Positions 22,767-33,547 of a stretch of DNA of 64,000 bases are shown piece by piece; positions within the stretch are counted from its first letter, which is position 1, and every line of letters starts with the position of its first letter. Origin of the DNA: Oscarella lobularis. Taxonomy: Eukaryota; Porifera; Homoscleromorpha; Homosclerophorida; Oscarellidae. The stretch is taken from NCBI RefSeq assembly GCF_947507565.1, contig NC_089186.1, positions 2,542,001 through 2,606,000 on the forward strand, written 5' to 3'. The notes under the pieces were generated by a model, which saw nothing but the letters and a program-made list of their open reading frames with translations, ran no database searches and was not told the DNA's origin. Made by a program: the position numbers and the translations under genes.

Positions 22767-23045
22767 AACAACAGTACTTCGAAGCAACAACAGCACTTCG
22801 AAGCAACAACAGCACTTCGAAGCAACAACAGTACTTCGAAGCAACAACAGTACTTCGAAGCAACAACAGTACTTCGAAGAAACAACAGTACTTCGAAGCA
22901 ACAACAGCACTTCGAAGCAACAACAGTACTTCGAAGCAACAACAGCACTTCGAAGCAACAACAGCACTTCGAAGCAACAATAGCTGCACTTCGAAGCAAC
23001 AACAGTACTTCGAAGCAACAACAACATTACTTCGAAGCAACAACA
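22767..23045. repeat. Right array of 19-bp repeats, inverted relative to the left array
   Basis: Units of GTACTTCGAAGCAACAACA type form the reverse complement of the left array, including the same GAAGAAACAA variant (TTCTTCGAA in the left arm). The two arms could fold into a very long hairpin. The copies are close enough to suggest recent origin or repeated homogenisation. Confidence 0.85.
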
Positions 23046-23450
23046 CCGAAACGTTGCTGCTTTGAACATAACAGCAACGTTGTTGCTTCGAAGTCCTGTT
23101 GTTACTTCAAGCTCTTATTTTTGACACAAATATACCGCCATAGTAAGGCTCGTTCGATCTGCACGCAACGATTCGCCAGCTGCCATTTTAGCCAGCATTG
23201 GAACCGCTACTTATTGGATTGTCACCCGATCTGGATGACATCATGTCACTCCTACGCGCGGCACACAAGAAGATCAAAGAAGTTCCCCAGACCCTCTCCT
23301 GTGGTGATATTAACCACCACTGGAGAGAGGTCTGGCTACGCGAGACTAAACGCGAGCGATGAGTGATTCGATTTTGGCTCGTTTCGAAGCCAACTGCTCT
23401 CTCTCGACTCTATTCAATAATTGCCATCGTTTTGCAGACGCTTTTTTCAT

Positions 23451-23791
23451 TCGCCTTGCCTTGAGACTAAGCTAGAGGCGGAGCGACGACGTTCTGCATG
23501 TTCGAGCCGGTGCATCTTTCAAATGATTGAGCGCATGCGTACGCGCAAGCCTATCACGATCGATGACGTGTAAACTTTCATCGTTGGACCACGCCTCCAA
23601 GCTGGAGTGAAAAACATCCAGCGCTTGACCACGCCTCCAAGCCAATAACAAATAAGAACATAAGAAAAAAGACCCCAGCCAGCCACCGTAAAAAAAAATA
23701 AAATACCAACTCCAAGCCAGTAACAAATGTTATAAAAAAGAACATAAAAAAGTTGTAAAGACCCTAAACAAATAAAATACTAAAAGACAGT
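23451..23791. promoter_or_regulatory. Spacer between SHPRH fragment 4 and ROCO-E 3' end
   Basis: No gene is visible. GCGCATGCG and CACGATCGATGACGTG lie near 23530-23570, with paired ACCACGCCTCCAAG at 23588-23601 and 23628-23641. The remainder is A-rich. Confidence 0.35.
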
Positions 23792-26700
23792 CTACTTACG
23801 TGGACACAGTTGTTCATATTTTTTTTGAATAATATGTCGCCCGACCTTCATGAAATCAAACAACCCCAGAAGTAGGCTTACTTTTGGTGGTTCTTCTCGC
23901 TTCTTCTTCCACAATCTCAGCGCTTCAAATCGCCGATTAACGATGCCTTTCGTCTCTTCGCAAATGTTACTACGCTCATTGCCGCCGATGTGAAAATTTA
24001 GACAGATGTCGTCCAGATCTGTATCGTCGACGGCCGCGCAAGCCTTCAGTAACCCATCGGACACCGGCTCGTCATCGGCAGGAAAAGGGCCTAAAGAAAG
24101 AATAATAGAAAAAGAACTTTTCAAAGGTGCGAATACCTGAAGGAAACTCGATTTCAGGTGCAAGGATGACTAAGTCTCTGATGCAACAAACGTTATCTCC
24201 TTCTGGCCGAATGGAAAGTATCTTGTGATGGAGAGAGCTGCCACTGACTTTCTGATCAACTTCCCTCGATGAATAAATAGCCGAGTCAGCATTGAGTTGT
24301 TTCAGGTGAGAACTGTCCAAATAGAACCAGTTGAGAATGACTCCAGGACTTCGTTCGTCGCATACGGCAGCGATCATTGACTTGAGCTCGTCGAGGAATT
24401 CCTTCGCGACGGTTTCACAGTCGTCTTTGCTCGCCCAGCGAAGGACGACGTCGATGCAGTGATGCCCTTTCTTTATGCTCATTGTGATGAGATACTGGAT
24501 CATTCTGCTACCGGCAATCTTTATTAATTTGATGCCGTCTTTCCATACAATATGGCTGACGTTATCCATGCGAGAGCAGCGCGACTGGAGAATGACGAAT
24601 GACGACGGCGAAATGATGTCGACCGACTTATCGCACTCGTATCGTTGGCCACGATATACGTCAAACTTTGGATCTTCTGCCCAAGCGTTGGCCGGAATTT
24701 CATCGTTAAGAAGAGCAGTAATCTGATACATTCCTCCTTCGAGAGGAATGCACAGTTCGAGGAAGAGAAGAACTTCGATTGCTTCGTCTGCTGCCACCTC
24801 GAATGGAGACGGAGTGCCTTTCTTACTCAGATAATCTTCGAATGTTCTCAGGGCGGATTTAATGTCTTCCTTTGACGCTTTGCCGAATTTTTCACGTGGC
24901 ATGCCGAAGTGGACCAATTGCGGAGCGAGAAGAGGACCGATGACGTTGCGACAAAGCCAGACGGGTCGAACGCAAATACGACGACCCAGATTAATTATCT
25001 ACATCAAAATAATTTAGCTTAATACTGATAAATATTACTTACTATTCCGGATGACTCGAGATATTCGACGGCGACTTTTTTCTCGTCTTCGCTCAAAGTG
25101 ATGCCGACCTCTTCAGCGACCCACTTCTCGAATTCGTCCCTCGTCAGAAAATATGCCAATGGACGTTTTCTCTTCCCGTCGGGAAGAGAAAGATACTTTT
25201 CAATAGCGTGGCACAATCTGGGAACACCATCAGCTGTCTGTGGACAGAAATCACTCAAGTGAACAAAGTGGCTTCTCTGTCGTTTACCTTGAGCATTTCT
25301 TTACGTATTCTTTTCATTTTTTCTCGGCAGTCCTTTATGCGATTCGATTGGCTCTTGCTGCAATCCATTTCGATCACGTGTGACACTTTAAATGTGCTTT
25401 CGAATTTTTCCTGAAGACATTTTGCGACTTGTTCCAGCTTGAAGCGCACTTTGACTCCCGCCTCCTCATTGATACCAATGAGATTGAAGATGACGACAAG
25501 ACGAATGCGCGATTTTTCGTCAGGCGGAAGCGTTCTCATTGAAGCTTTCGTGAACGCACACCAATATTGTCCTTCTTGTAAAAGGCGACCAACCGTTTCT
25601 TGCGAAATCTTTTCTCGAATTGGAAGGACGAGATTAAATATTGTATTTGATTGTTGAAAGAAGAGCCCATGTGCGCTGTGGAATGTGGGTTGGGAACCAA
25701 AGTCCCACCACGATCCTTTGCCAATTTCCTCATTTTTACAATTATGAATATCAACCCCGGGTGTACGATCTTCATCTTTGGGTGAGGATTTACTGAGTTG
25801 AAGAAGAGAATTCACGTACGTCGTTTTTCCCGCCATTTCGTCTCCAACTACGCACACTTTAATCGAATCTGGCCGAACAATTTTTCGTTGTTGAAGAACG
25901 GAAAATCGAGCGGCGTCCTATTACACTAATTACAGGAGGAAACTGAATCAAAATGATGACGTACGTAATGCTGTCGAAGGAGAGCTCTTATTTCACCATC
26001 ACTTGGCCCCTGATGAGGCGTTTTACCGTCCTGAAAACACGCATATAAATTCTCTTTAATTTACAAGAAAAACACGTCACCTTGTCTTGACACGTGACGT
26101 CACAACCCTTCTCAATCAATAGATCAATAATTGACTTGTCTATATTTATACGCTGTGCAGCGATATGCAATGCATTTTGTTTGTTCTACAAATACTTAAA
26201 TAGAGAACGAGTGAGGAACAAGAATTCTGACTAACCTTGTCTGTGGCAAAAAGATCAGCTCCTAATTCAATTAGTTGTTGAATGACAAGGAAAGAAGGAT
26301 GTTGATCACATGCGTATAATAAGGGTGTCCTTCCCTCCTAAAAATAGGATTAACAAACAAAAATGCAAAATATCATAAGAATGCAACCTTATTAACAGAA
26401 TTGATATCAATGCCTTTCTCAATGACAAGATATCGAAGAACATCTTTCACTTCGTCATCTTCACACTCTGAGGGATTGGTGGCATAAAACAAAGCCGTCT
26501 TCCTATACTGAATAAAAGACGACGATTTGTCGATTGACTTTGTAGCAAATAAACAACATCTCACGTGATCTTGTGCTTGACAGACTGCTCCTTTTGCATC
26601 CAAGTAGCGAACTTTCGCTGAACGATCGATGAAACTTTTACACGCACACATAAAAGGCGTTATGCCCAACTGAAGATAAAATAAGAATAAAAGTATCACA

Positions 26701-27790
26701 AGTGAAATCTTCTAACCCTGTTGATGCTATTGATATCAGCCTGATGTTCCATGAGCCACTTTACTCCAAAAATGCTTCCCTTTAAGCAGGCATGATGCAG
26801 AGGAGTGTTCTCAAACTATTCCAAATATTGCACATGTAGCAAAAAAGCACATCATGTATCACCCAATCAGTAGCATTGACACTCAATCCCTTTTCATTGA
26901 CGAGATGATGAAAAATCTTGTTTGCTTTTTCAAATGACGAAAATTGAATTTCAGCTGCCCAAACCTATAAATCAAAAGTAATTGTTGCGAGAGGGTTGAT
27001 ATCAATTCTGTTACAATTTCAGATGATAACAAAATGTAGCCATGTTCTTCGAGATAGAGCATTTTCTTCATTGTGTCAATGGAACTTAAACAGGCACAAG
27101 AATATGGCGTACGTCCAGCCTAAAAAAGAGTGATGAGTGAAACCATATGAAATCAATTCCAAGTCATACGAGGTCTTTCACGTTGACATTTGCCCCGTGA
27201 GTGATGAGCCATTCAACGCCAAAAATATTTCCCCACTCGCACGCACAGTGAAGTGGGTAGAGTCTATCCTGCATCCGCGCATCAATTAATTTACCAATCC
27301 AAAACGTATTCATACCCTTGATTCCTTTTCAATGTCTTGATTCTTCCGCCAAAGCGCACAACTGAGCCAATCATCGGCTTCCTCCGCCGAATCAAATTCT
27401 CTTCCCGCCACATAGTGAATTAATGAAAAGTCATTCTTGAACTAACGAAAAGGAGAATACAATAAGGTGCATCGATGAAAAACGCAACCATTCCATACCT
27501 GCTCAGATCGAAATCCTTTTTCCGCACACAGAAAACTCTTCAATTCATCCTCATTTTTCTTCTTCGCGATTATCGTCGTAAATCGATCGATCGCGGAACG
27601 AACAGACGAGTTCCATCTGCGCCTCTGCCAACGACAAGTCACCAAGAATAGTTTTAGAAGCAAAATCGTTTAGTAAATTTCACAGGTTGTCTACCTCACG
27701 CACTCCGAAACGACGAGCAAGTGTTTTCAATTGGTCACCCTGACCCACCACGGCTTTCTTCGCTTCTGTCGCCGAAGGTAACGTACTCAT
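23792..27790 (-). CDS. ROCO-E: ankyrin-Roc-COR-Death protein at the array edge
   Basis: The start at 27790 gives MSTLPSATEAKKAVVGQGD, followed by a donor after GVRE. The second exon begins RRRWNSSVRSAIDRFTTII at about 27620. Exon 1 lacks the foldback sequence found in A to C and is closer to that of gene G (MSKFSSAKEAKIDV). Nine ankyrin exons lie at about 25970-27290, Roc at about 25285-25915 (GDEMAGKTT, WWDFGSQPTF, NLIGINEEAG), the COR winged helix at 25045-25240, COR at 24130-25005 and the death domain at 23792-24090, ending KKYEQLCPRK. E faces OXSM head to head. It probably keeps the ancestral promoter from which the other cassettes were copied. Confidence 0.87.
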
Positions 27791-27943
27791 AACACGATTT
27801 ATTTGCGCATGTGCACCGTTTCCATCACGATGACGTAACGGTCTCGATCGCCAAGCAAACTCGCAATCTCATTGGCCAGCAGCCACGCGTAGAGCGAGTG
27901 ACCACTTCCAAGTGAGTCGTCATCTGATCACACCGCCGCTACA
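27791..27943. promoter_or_regulatory. Bidirectional promoter ROCO-E / OXSM (153 bp)
   Basis: Only 153 bp separate the two start codons. The interval holds ATCACGATGACGTAACGGTCTC, the E version of the motif shared by A to D, and inverted CCAAT (CTCATTGG). Homology to the upstream regions of A to D ends at 27912, inside this interval, which marks the breakpoint of the tandem duplication. Confidence 0.6.
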
Positions 27944-29905
27944 ATGGGATCGAGACGAGTCGTAGTGACGGGATTAGGTGACTAGTCGCGACAATCCTTC
28001 CACGCAAAAACCAACGCGAATCTAGGCCTAGTAACTCCTCTGGGCGTCGGAGTACCTCACGCTTGGCCACGCCTAATCAAAGCTGAATGCGGAATTCGCC
28101 GAACATCCGGAAAAGGTTTCAAAACATGTATCTACTTTTCATTCCATTCTAAGTGCCGTGGATACAGGTTACGAAGACCTTCCGTCTCGCGTAGGTCCGT
28201 AATCAATCGCCGCATGGACTAATTGAATTATTAATTTAATTCAATTAGCGGGAGTCGTCCCACGTGGCACCGGCAAAGGAGAGTTTGACTTCGACAAAGT
28301 CGTTCCCAAATCGGTTTAGTAGCCTCAGAAATTTAAAAATTGATCTTTTTTAATTAATTATTTGAAAGGAGCGAAAACTTGCTTCTATTCACACGGCCTA
28401 TGCCCTTTCCGCGGCTAATGAAGCATTAGCTGATGCCGGATATAGTCCAAAAATGATTGATAATATGCCGGAAGAAGAAAGAAGACGAATCGTATAAAGT
28501 CTCAATACAATAAATAGATAATTAATTTATGTATTCTTTAGGGTGTTACTCTTGGCGTGGGTATGATCGATTTAGACGATATCGCCGAGACATCGCAAAT
28601 ATTCAGAGAAAAAGTAAAGAAAAGACCCTGGGAGAATTAAAAAGTATCCCTTCCCCCTCCCAGGGCTACAAACGCATCAACCCCTACTTTATCCCACGCA
28701 TATTGATCAATATGACGGCCGGCTTTGTTAGTCTACAGTTGAAATTGAAGGCAAGGGTCGATGATAGAGGCGCCGTTCCCTCGCCTTTAATTGGAGAACC
28801 CCAGGGCCCCAATCACGCCGTTTCTACGGCATGCGCGACGGGGACACACGCAATTGGCGACGCTTTTCGACTCATCCGTTCCGGCGACGCCGACGCCATG
28901 ATCGCCGGGGGAACGGACAGTCAAACGAAGCCCTTTTCAATGGCAGGGTTCTGCAGGTAACGCATATCCCCTAAAGGGAAGTGTCTTTTAATTAAACGGG
29001 GCTCCCCTAGCATTCGAGCATTGTCTAAGAATTTCAATGATTGCCCTGCAAAAGCGTCGCGACCTTTCGATAAGGATAGAGACGGTTTTGTTATGGGAGA
29101 GGGATGCGGAATCGTTTTCCTCGAGGTTAGACATAGAAATTTCAAAATTAAAATAGTCAATTTCCTCCTGGGAAGGAATTGGAACGAGCCAAAGCGCGTG
29201 ACGCTCGAATCTACGCTGAAATAATCGGCTACGGCTTATCGGGTATAAATAAATAATTCGTTGTTATTTAGGAATTGATTTTGTTGATTTAGGCGACGCT
29301 AGTCACGTGACAGCGCCGTCTGAAGACGGTCAGGGCGCGTTGAATTGCATGAAGGCGGCACTACGCGACGCTCGTCAATCCGCCGACGCAATCAACTATA
29401 TTAACGCGCACGGAACCTCAACTCCCTTGGGTACTAGTATAAGGGCTTTGTTTTCCATATAAGACTTTGTTTCTCTAGGTGATGCGGCTGAGAATCAAGC
29501 GATTAAAAGGCTGATTGGATCGAGACGCAGCAACATAGCCGTGTCATCCACAAAAGGTATATATGATAAATTTATTGATTTATTGATTTTTTAGGAGGGT
29601 GTCTTCTAGGTGCTACGGGACATTTGCTTGGGGGAGCGGGGGCAATCGAAGCCGTCTTTACGACACTCGCTCTACACCACGTATATGTACTAATCTTATG
29701 TATTTATTAATTTCTGACCTTTTTTCTTTAGAGGGTTTTCCCGCCGACTATTAATCTGGATAGCGTTTCGGATCGTAAGGAATTTGATTTGAATTATATT
29801 CCCAATGAAGCGCAGGATGTGCGTCACTCAAATTCTATTGTTGCCATGTCGAATTCTTTTGGATTCGGCGGCACAAACGCGTCACTTTGCTTCAAAACAG
29901 TCTAA
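27944..29905 (+). CDS. OXSM: 3-oxoacyl-[acyl-carrier-protein] synthase (beta-ketoacyl synthase II type)
   Basis: Condensing enzyme of type II fatty acid synthesis, mitochondrial in animals; it elongates acyl-ACP with malonyl-ACP. About ten exons encode [42 protein letters not shown], then [15 protein letters not shown] with the catalytic Cys, [28 protein letters not shown] with the first catalytic His, [16 protein letters not shown] with the second His, and the C-terminal [17 protein letters not shown]. All three catalytic residues are present. The start at 27944 opens directly on the first beta strand, so no mitochondrial presequence is visible; an upstream exon cannot be excluded. Convergent with the semaphorin gene, 165 bp away. 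Confidence 0.93.
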
Positions 29906-30070
29906 AAAATCACAATGCGTTTGCTTTTTCGTTGCGTTAATTATTATATATAATAATGATTATGATGACACCACGTGATTTATGTTGAAAAACGGAGGAT
30001 CTGGCCTCAGCAACAAAAAGGAAAGAAAGCAACAGCCTATATACACGCGTCAAGAAACCAAAGCCTTACT

Positions 30071-33000
30071 CTACGCTTTCAGAGCTTTCGCATTGCTGTA
30101 GCCGGAGTCTTGATCCTGATCAATTCCGGAATCCTGTTTATCAAAGGAGGGCCCTTTTGTTATTGATCCACGACGATTTGTCGTCGGCGTTAGATTGATT
30201 TTCGTCGTCATGATGACTTCACCCCCGGATGCGATATCCGAGGCAAATTTATTGTTTTTGTTATACGTACGATAGGCGACCAATCCGAGAAGAAATGCGA
30301 TGATGAAGGCCCCAATTCCCACTCCAATTCCGACGCCTATGATGACGCTGACGGAATATTTCTTCGCGGAATCGTCTTTGTTGCCATGGACGCCTGAATA
30401 CATGGATTAATATTATTTAATTATTTATTTTTAGGTTACCTCCTAGTGTGAGGTCTAGGGTTGGTTCCACATGAGGTTCTCCTGTGGGATTTTCTACGTT
30501 GTTGTTTGGGTCTCTCGTTTCCACTGGTGAATCCGTTTTCAAGCCTAATAATTATTAAATTAATTAATTAATTGATTCAATTGGATTTCTTTACCTGGGC
30601 ATGGTGTCAAAGTGATTTTGAGATCACAGGAACTATATAATTCGTTCATTAAATGTTTAATTTTTAATTGTTTGGGGACCTTTTTGTGCAGGCTTTCGGT
30701 CTTCTAGCGCACGTTCTCGTATCGCAATTCCATCCGCAAAGAAAATCAGAAACACAAGAGCTAAATAAATAAATAAATAAATAAATAAATATTAATTTTG
30801 AAATTTTTTGCTTGCCTTTGTTCACTGTGATCGCAGCCGTATACGGGAAAGGAAGTGACTTTGGATTGAGAAAGAACAAAGATTTGAGTCTATGATTCAA
30901 AAAATTCATTGTATTTCTATAGGAGGACCCCTCAAAATGTCTTGTGCTCTTACTTTGAATTTGTCTTCTGGTTCGTAGGCTGTGATTGCTTGAATGGGAC
31001 CAGACGCATCGATATCTATTTCATTTAGCGTCTGAAAAATCGTTTTGCAGACAACAGCGCGCCAAAGTTTCCCGCCATCTTCAAAAATTAAAATTGAAAC
31101 TTAATTATTAGTGACTGGGTGTCGCGCTTACCGGTTCCAATAAAAAGCATTACGCAGTCACTTCCGTTATACGTGACGTCACGGAGAACAAACATAGTAT
31201 TATATTTTCCCAAGACACTATTTAGTATTCTTTATTAGAGAGAGACTATCCTATATAGATACAGATACTTTGTTACCTATTCATGTAGGTGACTTCAAGG
31301 GGTTGACCGCTCTGTGGAAGGGGATCCACTAAATTGAAATTCAATGCTTCCAGTTCGGGAGGAAGTGTGGCACACTATGAAATAAATCAATACGTTTATG
31401 TAATTATTTATATTTATTTTTGGCTTACAGATGGGGCGTTGTCTCGACTTTTCGACGAGACAATGTCATGCTTTAGTCCCGTCGTAAAAATTGAATGAAT
31501 ATCTTTCAATTTATAGAGACACACAGCTGAAGCTGGCGGCCCGTTTCTTAATTAAAAATATTATTTAATTAAATAAAAATTATTTACAGTACTTACTCTT
31601 TATTATTAAATATTCCCAGAAAAACTGTTTCATTGCCAATGACGTAAGCATCCGAAAAAGAGACTATGAAAGAATCAATAAAATTAAATAATAAGTATTA
31701 CCTAATTTCTTACCCAGCTCGTTGTATGTGTATCCTGATGACGTCGTGCACGTGAGTCTCGTTTTCAAAAACGACAAAAACGAGTCACGCGAGACAATAG
31801 CATTATTCCCAGTTCCCGTATCATTCTACATAATTAATTACATATAAAAATTATTTAATTTTATGTACTCACTTTACAGACTCTGGCCAATCGAGAAATG
31901 ACCATCTGATCGACTTCCTTTCCCTTCTCTCGAAAGGCCAAATACACGTGATCAGTATCCTCAAATATTTTCACAAAGTCAGCATCTTAAATAGACGTCA
32001 CGTGATCATTTAAATAATATTAATTATTTATTATAACCTGGTTTTATATGGGAATCTTTGTTCATCGTTCTGACGTATTGTTCCCCGAGATTTTTCACTT
32101 TGAACCACGCCTTGTCGTTATTTCGTTTCAGAAAAGTCGCCCCATAGCAATGATCACCACGATCTAATATTGATAATAGTGAAATTATGGAAAAAGGACT
32201 ATGAAGAGAAACTGACCAGTAAAAGCAAACGCGTTGCTTTGATCTTTCTCATAAGGACAGTACGAAAATTCTCGGGTCGCTTCAGCAGACAGCAAAACAT
32301 TGCTGAGATTCGATAGCTAAAAATGTCAAAATTAATTAATAGAATTACCCATATAAATCAATGACGTCATACCGATCGATATTGACAGCGAGGCAGAAGA
32401 GCATTCGTTCCACAGAAAAGAAGAGTGTCTGTGCGATTTGGAGGAATGGAGAGAACTTTGGGAAAATTGTAGCATTCCTTTGTATATAAAAAAAGTCAGC
32501 TAAAATTCCAAATAATCTATTATTATCTGACTTCAGGGCTGCCTTCAATCTGACACATAGTTCCCCGATTCGAACTGATATTGACCTAAGATAGATGTTT
32601 TTCTTGGAATCTAATCTCTCTATGGAGTGATTATGCATCAAGATGCGAAGAAGGAAGTAAGGGTCTTCATCTCTCTCAGTCACCGGAATGACCGGATTAG
32701 GGTTCGTTAGAGGATACGGACTCTCATTTCTCCTACTTACCGTTTGTTGCGGTTTTCCTTCATGGAACGTTTCGACTTTGAACGCGCGAAGAGCGTCCCT
32801 GTGAGACGGGAAAACGAAAGCGAAGGTCATCGGTTACGAACGATCGAAATCCGGCGTCAAAATCTTACTTCGAAGCGACGATAAGCCGTTCCCCGGCGAC
32901 AAGAATGCGAGCTATTTGAAGAGAAGGGTGGATATGACGTGCGCGCGCTCACGCACGAGAGTTCGACCCCACCTGGATTCGCTATCGCGATCGATCGAGT

Positions 33001-33078
33001 CATCGTCGCCAGCGCCGCGGGCGATAAAGCGGCGACAGTCAAAGAGGAAATAAGAAAGACGAGAGTCGACGATTTCAT
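30071..33078 (-). CDS. Transmembrane semaphorin-like protein
   Basis: A sema-domain protein; semaphorins bind plexins at the cell surface. Sema motifs appear in order across short exons. NECYNFPKVLSIP then DTLLFCGTNALLPRC lie at about 32370-32480, SYCPYEKDQSNAFAFTG at about 32220-32270, and NDKAWFKVKNLGEQY at about 32080. DTDHVYLAFREKGKEVDQ and ISRLARVC lie at about 31880-31970, RLTCTTSSG at about 31750 and ASAVCLYKLKDI at about 31510. Near the end a membrane segment (VIIGVGIGVGIGAFIIAFLL, about 30290-30350) precedes a cytoplasmic tail of about 60 residues ending SGYSNAKALKA. The start at 33078 gives a good signal peptide (MKSSTLVFLISSLTVAALS), but its splice phase to the next exon does not fit cleanly, so the 5' end is uncertain. 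No immunoglobulin domain was noticed. Confidence 0.8.
30762..30790. repeat. TAAA microsatellite
   Basis: About seven perfect TAAA units in an intron near the 3' part of the semaphorin gene. Confidence 0.9.
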
Positions 33079-33547
33079 TGATGCTAAGAAAGCGCGCGTT
33101 CAATGTTGTCTAATTTTCGTTCGCGCGAGCGCGCGGAAGGAAAAAGGGGGCGAGACGGGAAACGAATGGGATGAGAGAGGTTTAGCGTTAAAAACGAAGG
33201 GGAATTACTCGATCGATGCACTGTAGCTACTTTCTGTTGACGTCAACGCTTACTGGCTTCTTTTCGTTGAACTGTAGCAAAACACGACGGGTCCGCGGGA
33301 TACTAGCGCTTTCGATCGTCCTAAGGGATCGCGTCTAGTCGAATTACTTACCGCCGGTAGAGAGAGAAGAGTCGTAAGACGAAAGGAAACCGCACCTGGG
33401 TTCGAGAACTTGACGGCTAGTAATGAGTTTAATGACGGGGAGCTCGCGTTAGCGGATCAAGCCCCGGAAGTGATATCATCGCACTGGAATATTTACATTA
33501 CGCGTGTGTTTTTATTTCACGGGCACCGTACAACCCCGCAATCGGCA
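33079..33547. other. Intergenic spacer, semaphorin upstream / RPL23 downstream
   Basis: Reading frames here are short and show no family resemblance. GC-rich sequence with GCGCGC runs (33109-33133) and a TGACGTCA at 33238 would suit the semaphorin promoter. Nothing else is recognised. Confidence 0.4.

Larger units (their letters stand above)
21580..23142. mobile_element. Inner DNA transposon with 19-bp subterminal repeat arrays and 6-bp target duplication
   Basis: The ends read TATGGCGGTATATTTGTGTC and its reverse complement. The element is flanked by GTAAGG at 21574-21579 and 23143-23148, a 6-bp target-site duplication. Each inverted arm of roughly 400 bp is built mostly of tandem 19-mers around the palindrome TTCGAA. 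Between the arms lies a transposase fragment (22036-22593). The element inserted into the outer transposon, so it is the younger of the two. Confidence 0.8.
21196..23348. mobile_element. Outer DNA transposon with 20-bp matching ends and 9-bp target duplication
   Basis: The ends are TAGTCTCGCGTAGCCAGACC (21196-21215) and its exact reverse complement (23329-23348). Flanking copies of AACGCGAGC (21187-21195 and 23349-23357) are a 9-bp target-site duplication, and cassettes 2 and 3 have the site once, uninterrupted. Further matching segments continue inward (GGTCTGGGGAACTTCTTTGA, GTGACAATCCAATAA), so the inverted repeats are long but imperfect. Without the inner element only about 580 bp remain and no gene is visible, so it is non-autonomous. 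A 9-bp duplication suits Mutator-like elements among others; superfamily is not settled. Confidence 0.85.
20352..23450 (-). pseudogene. SHPRH-like N-terminal fragment, copy 4, interrupted by transposons
   Basis: Apart from the insertion this is the least decayed copy. The ATG at 23450 reads in frame (MKKASAKRWQLLNRVEREQ) up to the insertion point. Exon 1 then resumes at about 21195 and is open to about 20792. Exon 2 keeps the full adenine run, so the Q-motif stretch RSYQKQALEWMLEREE is intact here only. One C has been lost near the start of exon 2 (GCCCGG against GCCCCGG in copies 2 and 3), which shifts the entry frame. Exon 3 (LLPSWREIKLKDNSKLYYD) is present. The 2153-bp transposon at 21196-23348 splits exon 1 with a 9-bp target duplication. 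Confidence 0.75.

Noticed and set aside
21677-23045. CRISPR-like array
   Set aside because: Units are contiguous with no unique spacers and form the inverted arms of a transposon in a eukaryotic genome.
21653-23069. Long reading frames rich in repeated FEVLLLLRS or TSKQQQ on both strands
   Set aside because: They are translations of the 19-bp repeat arrays; 19 is not a multiple of 3, so all frames stay open without coding selection.
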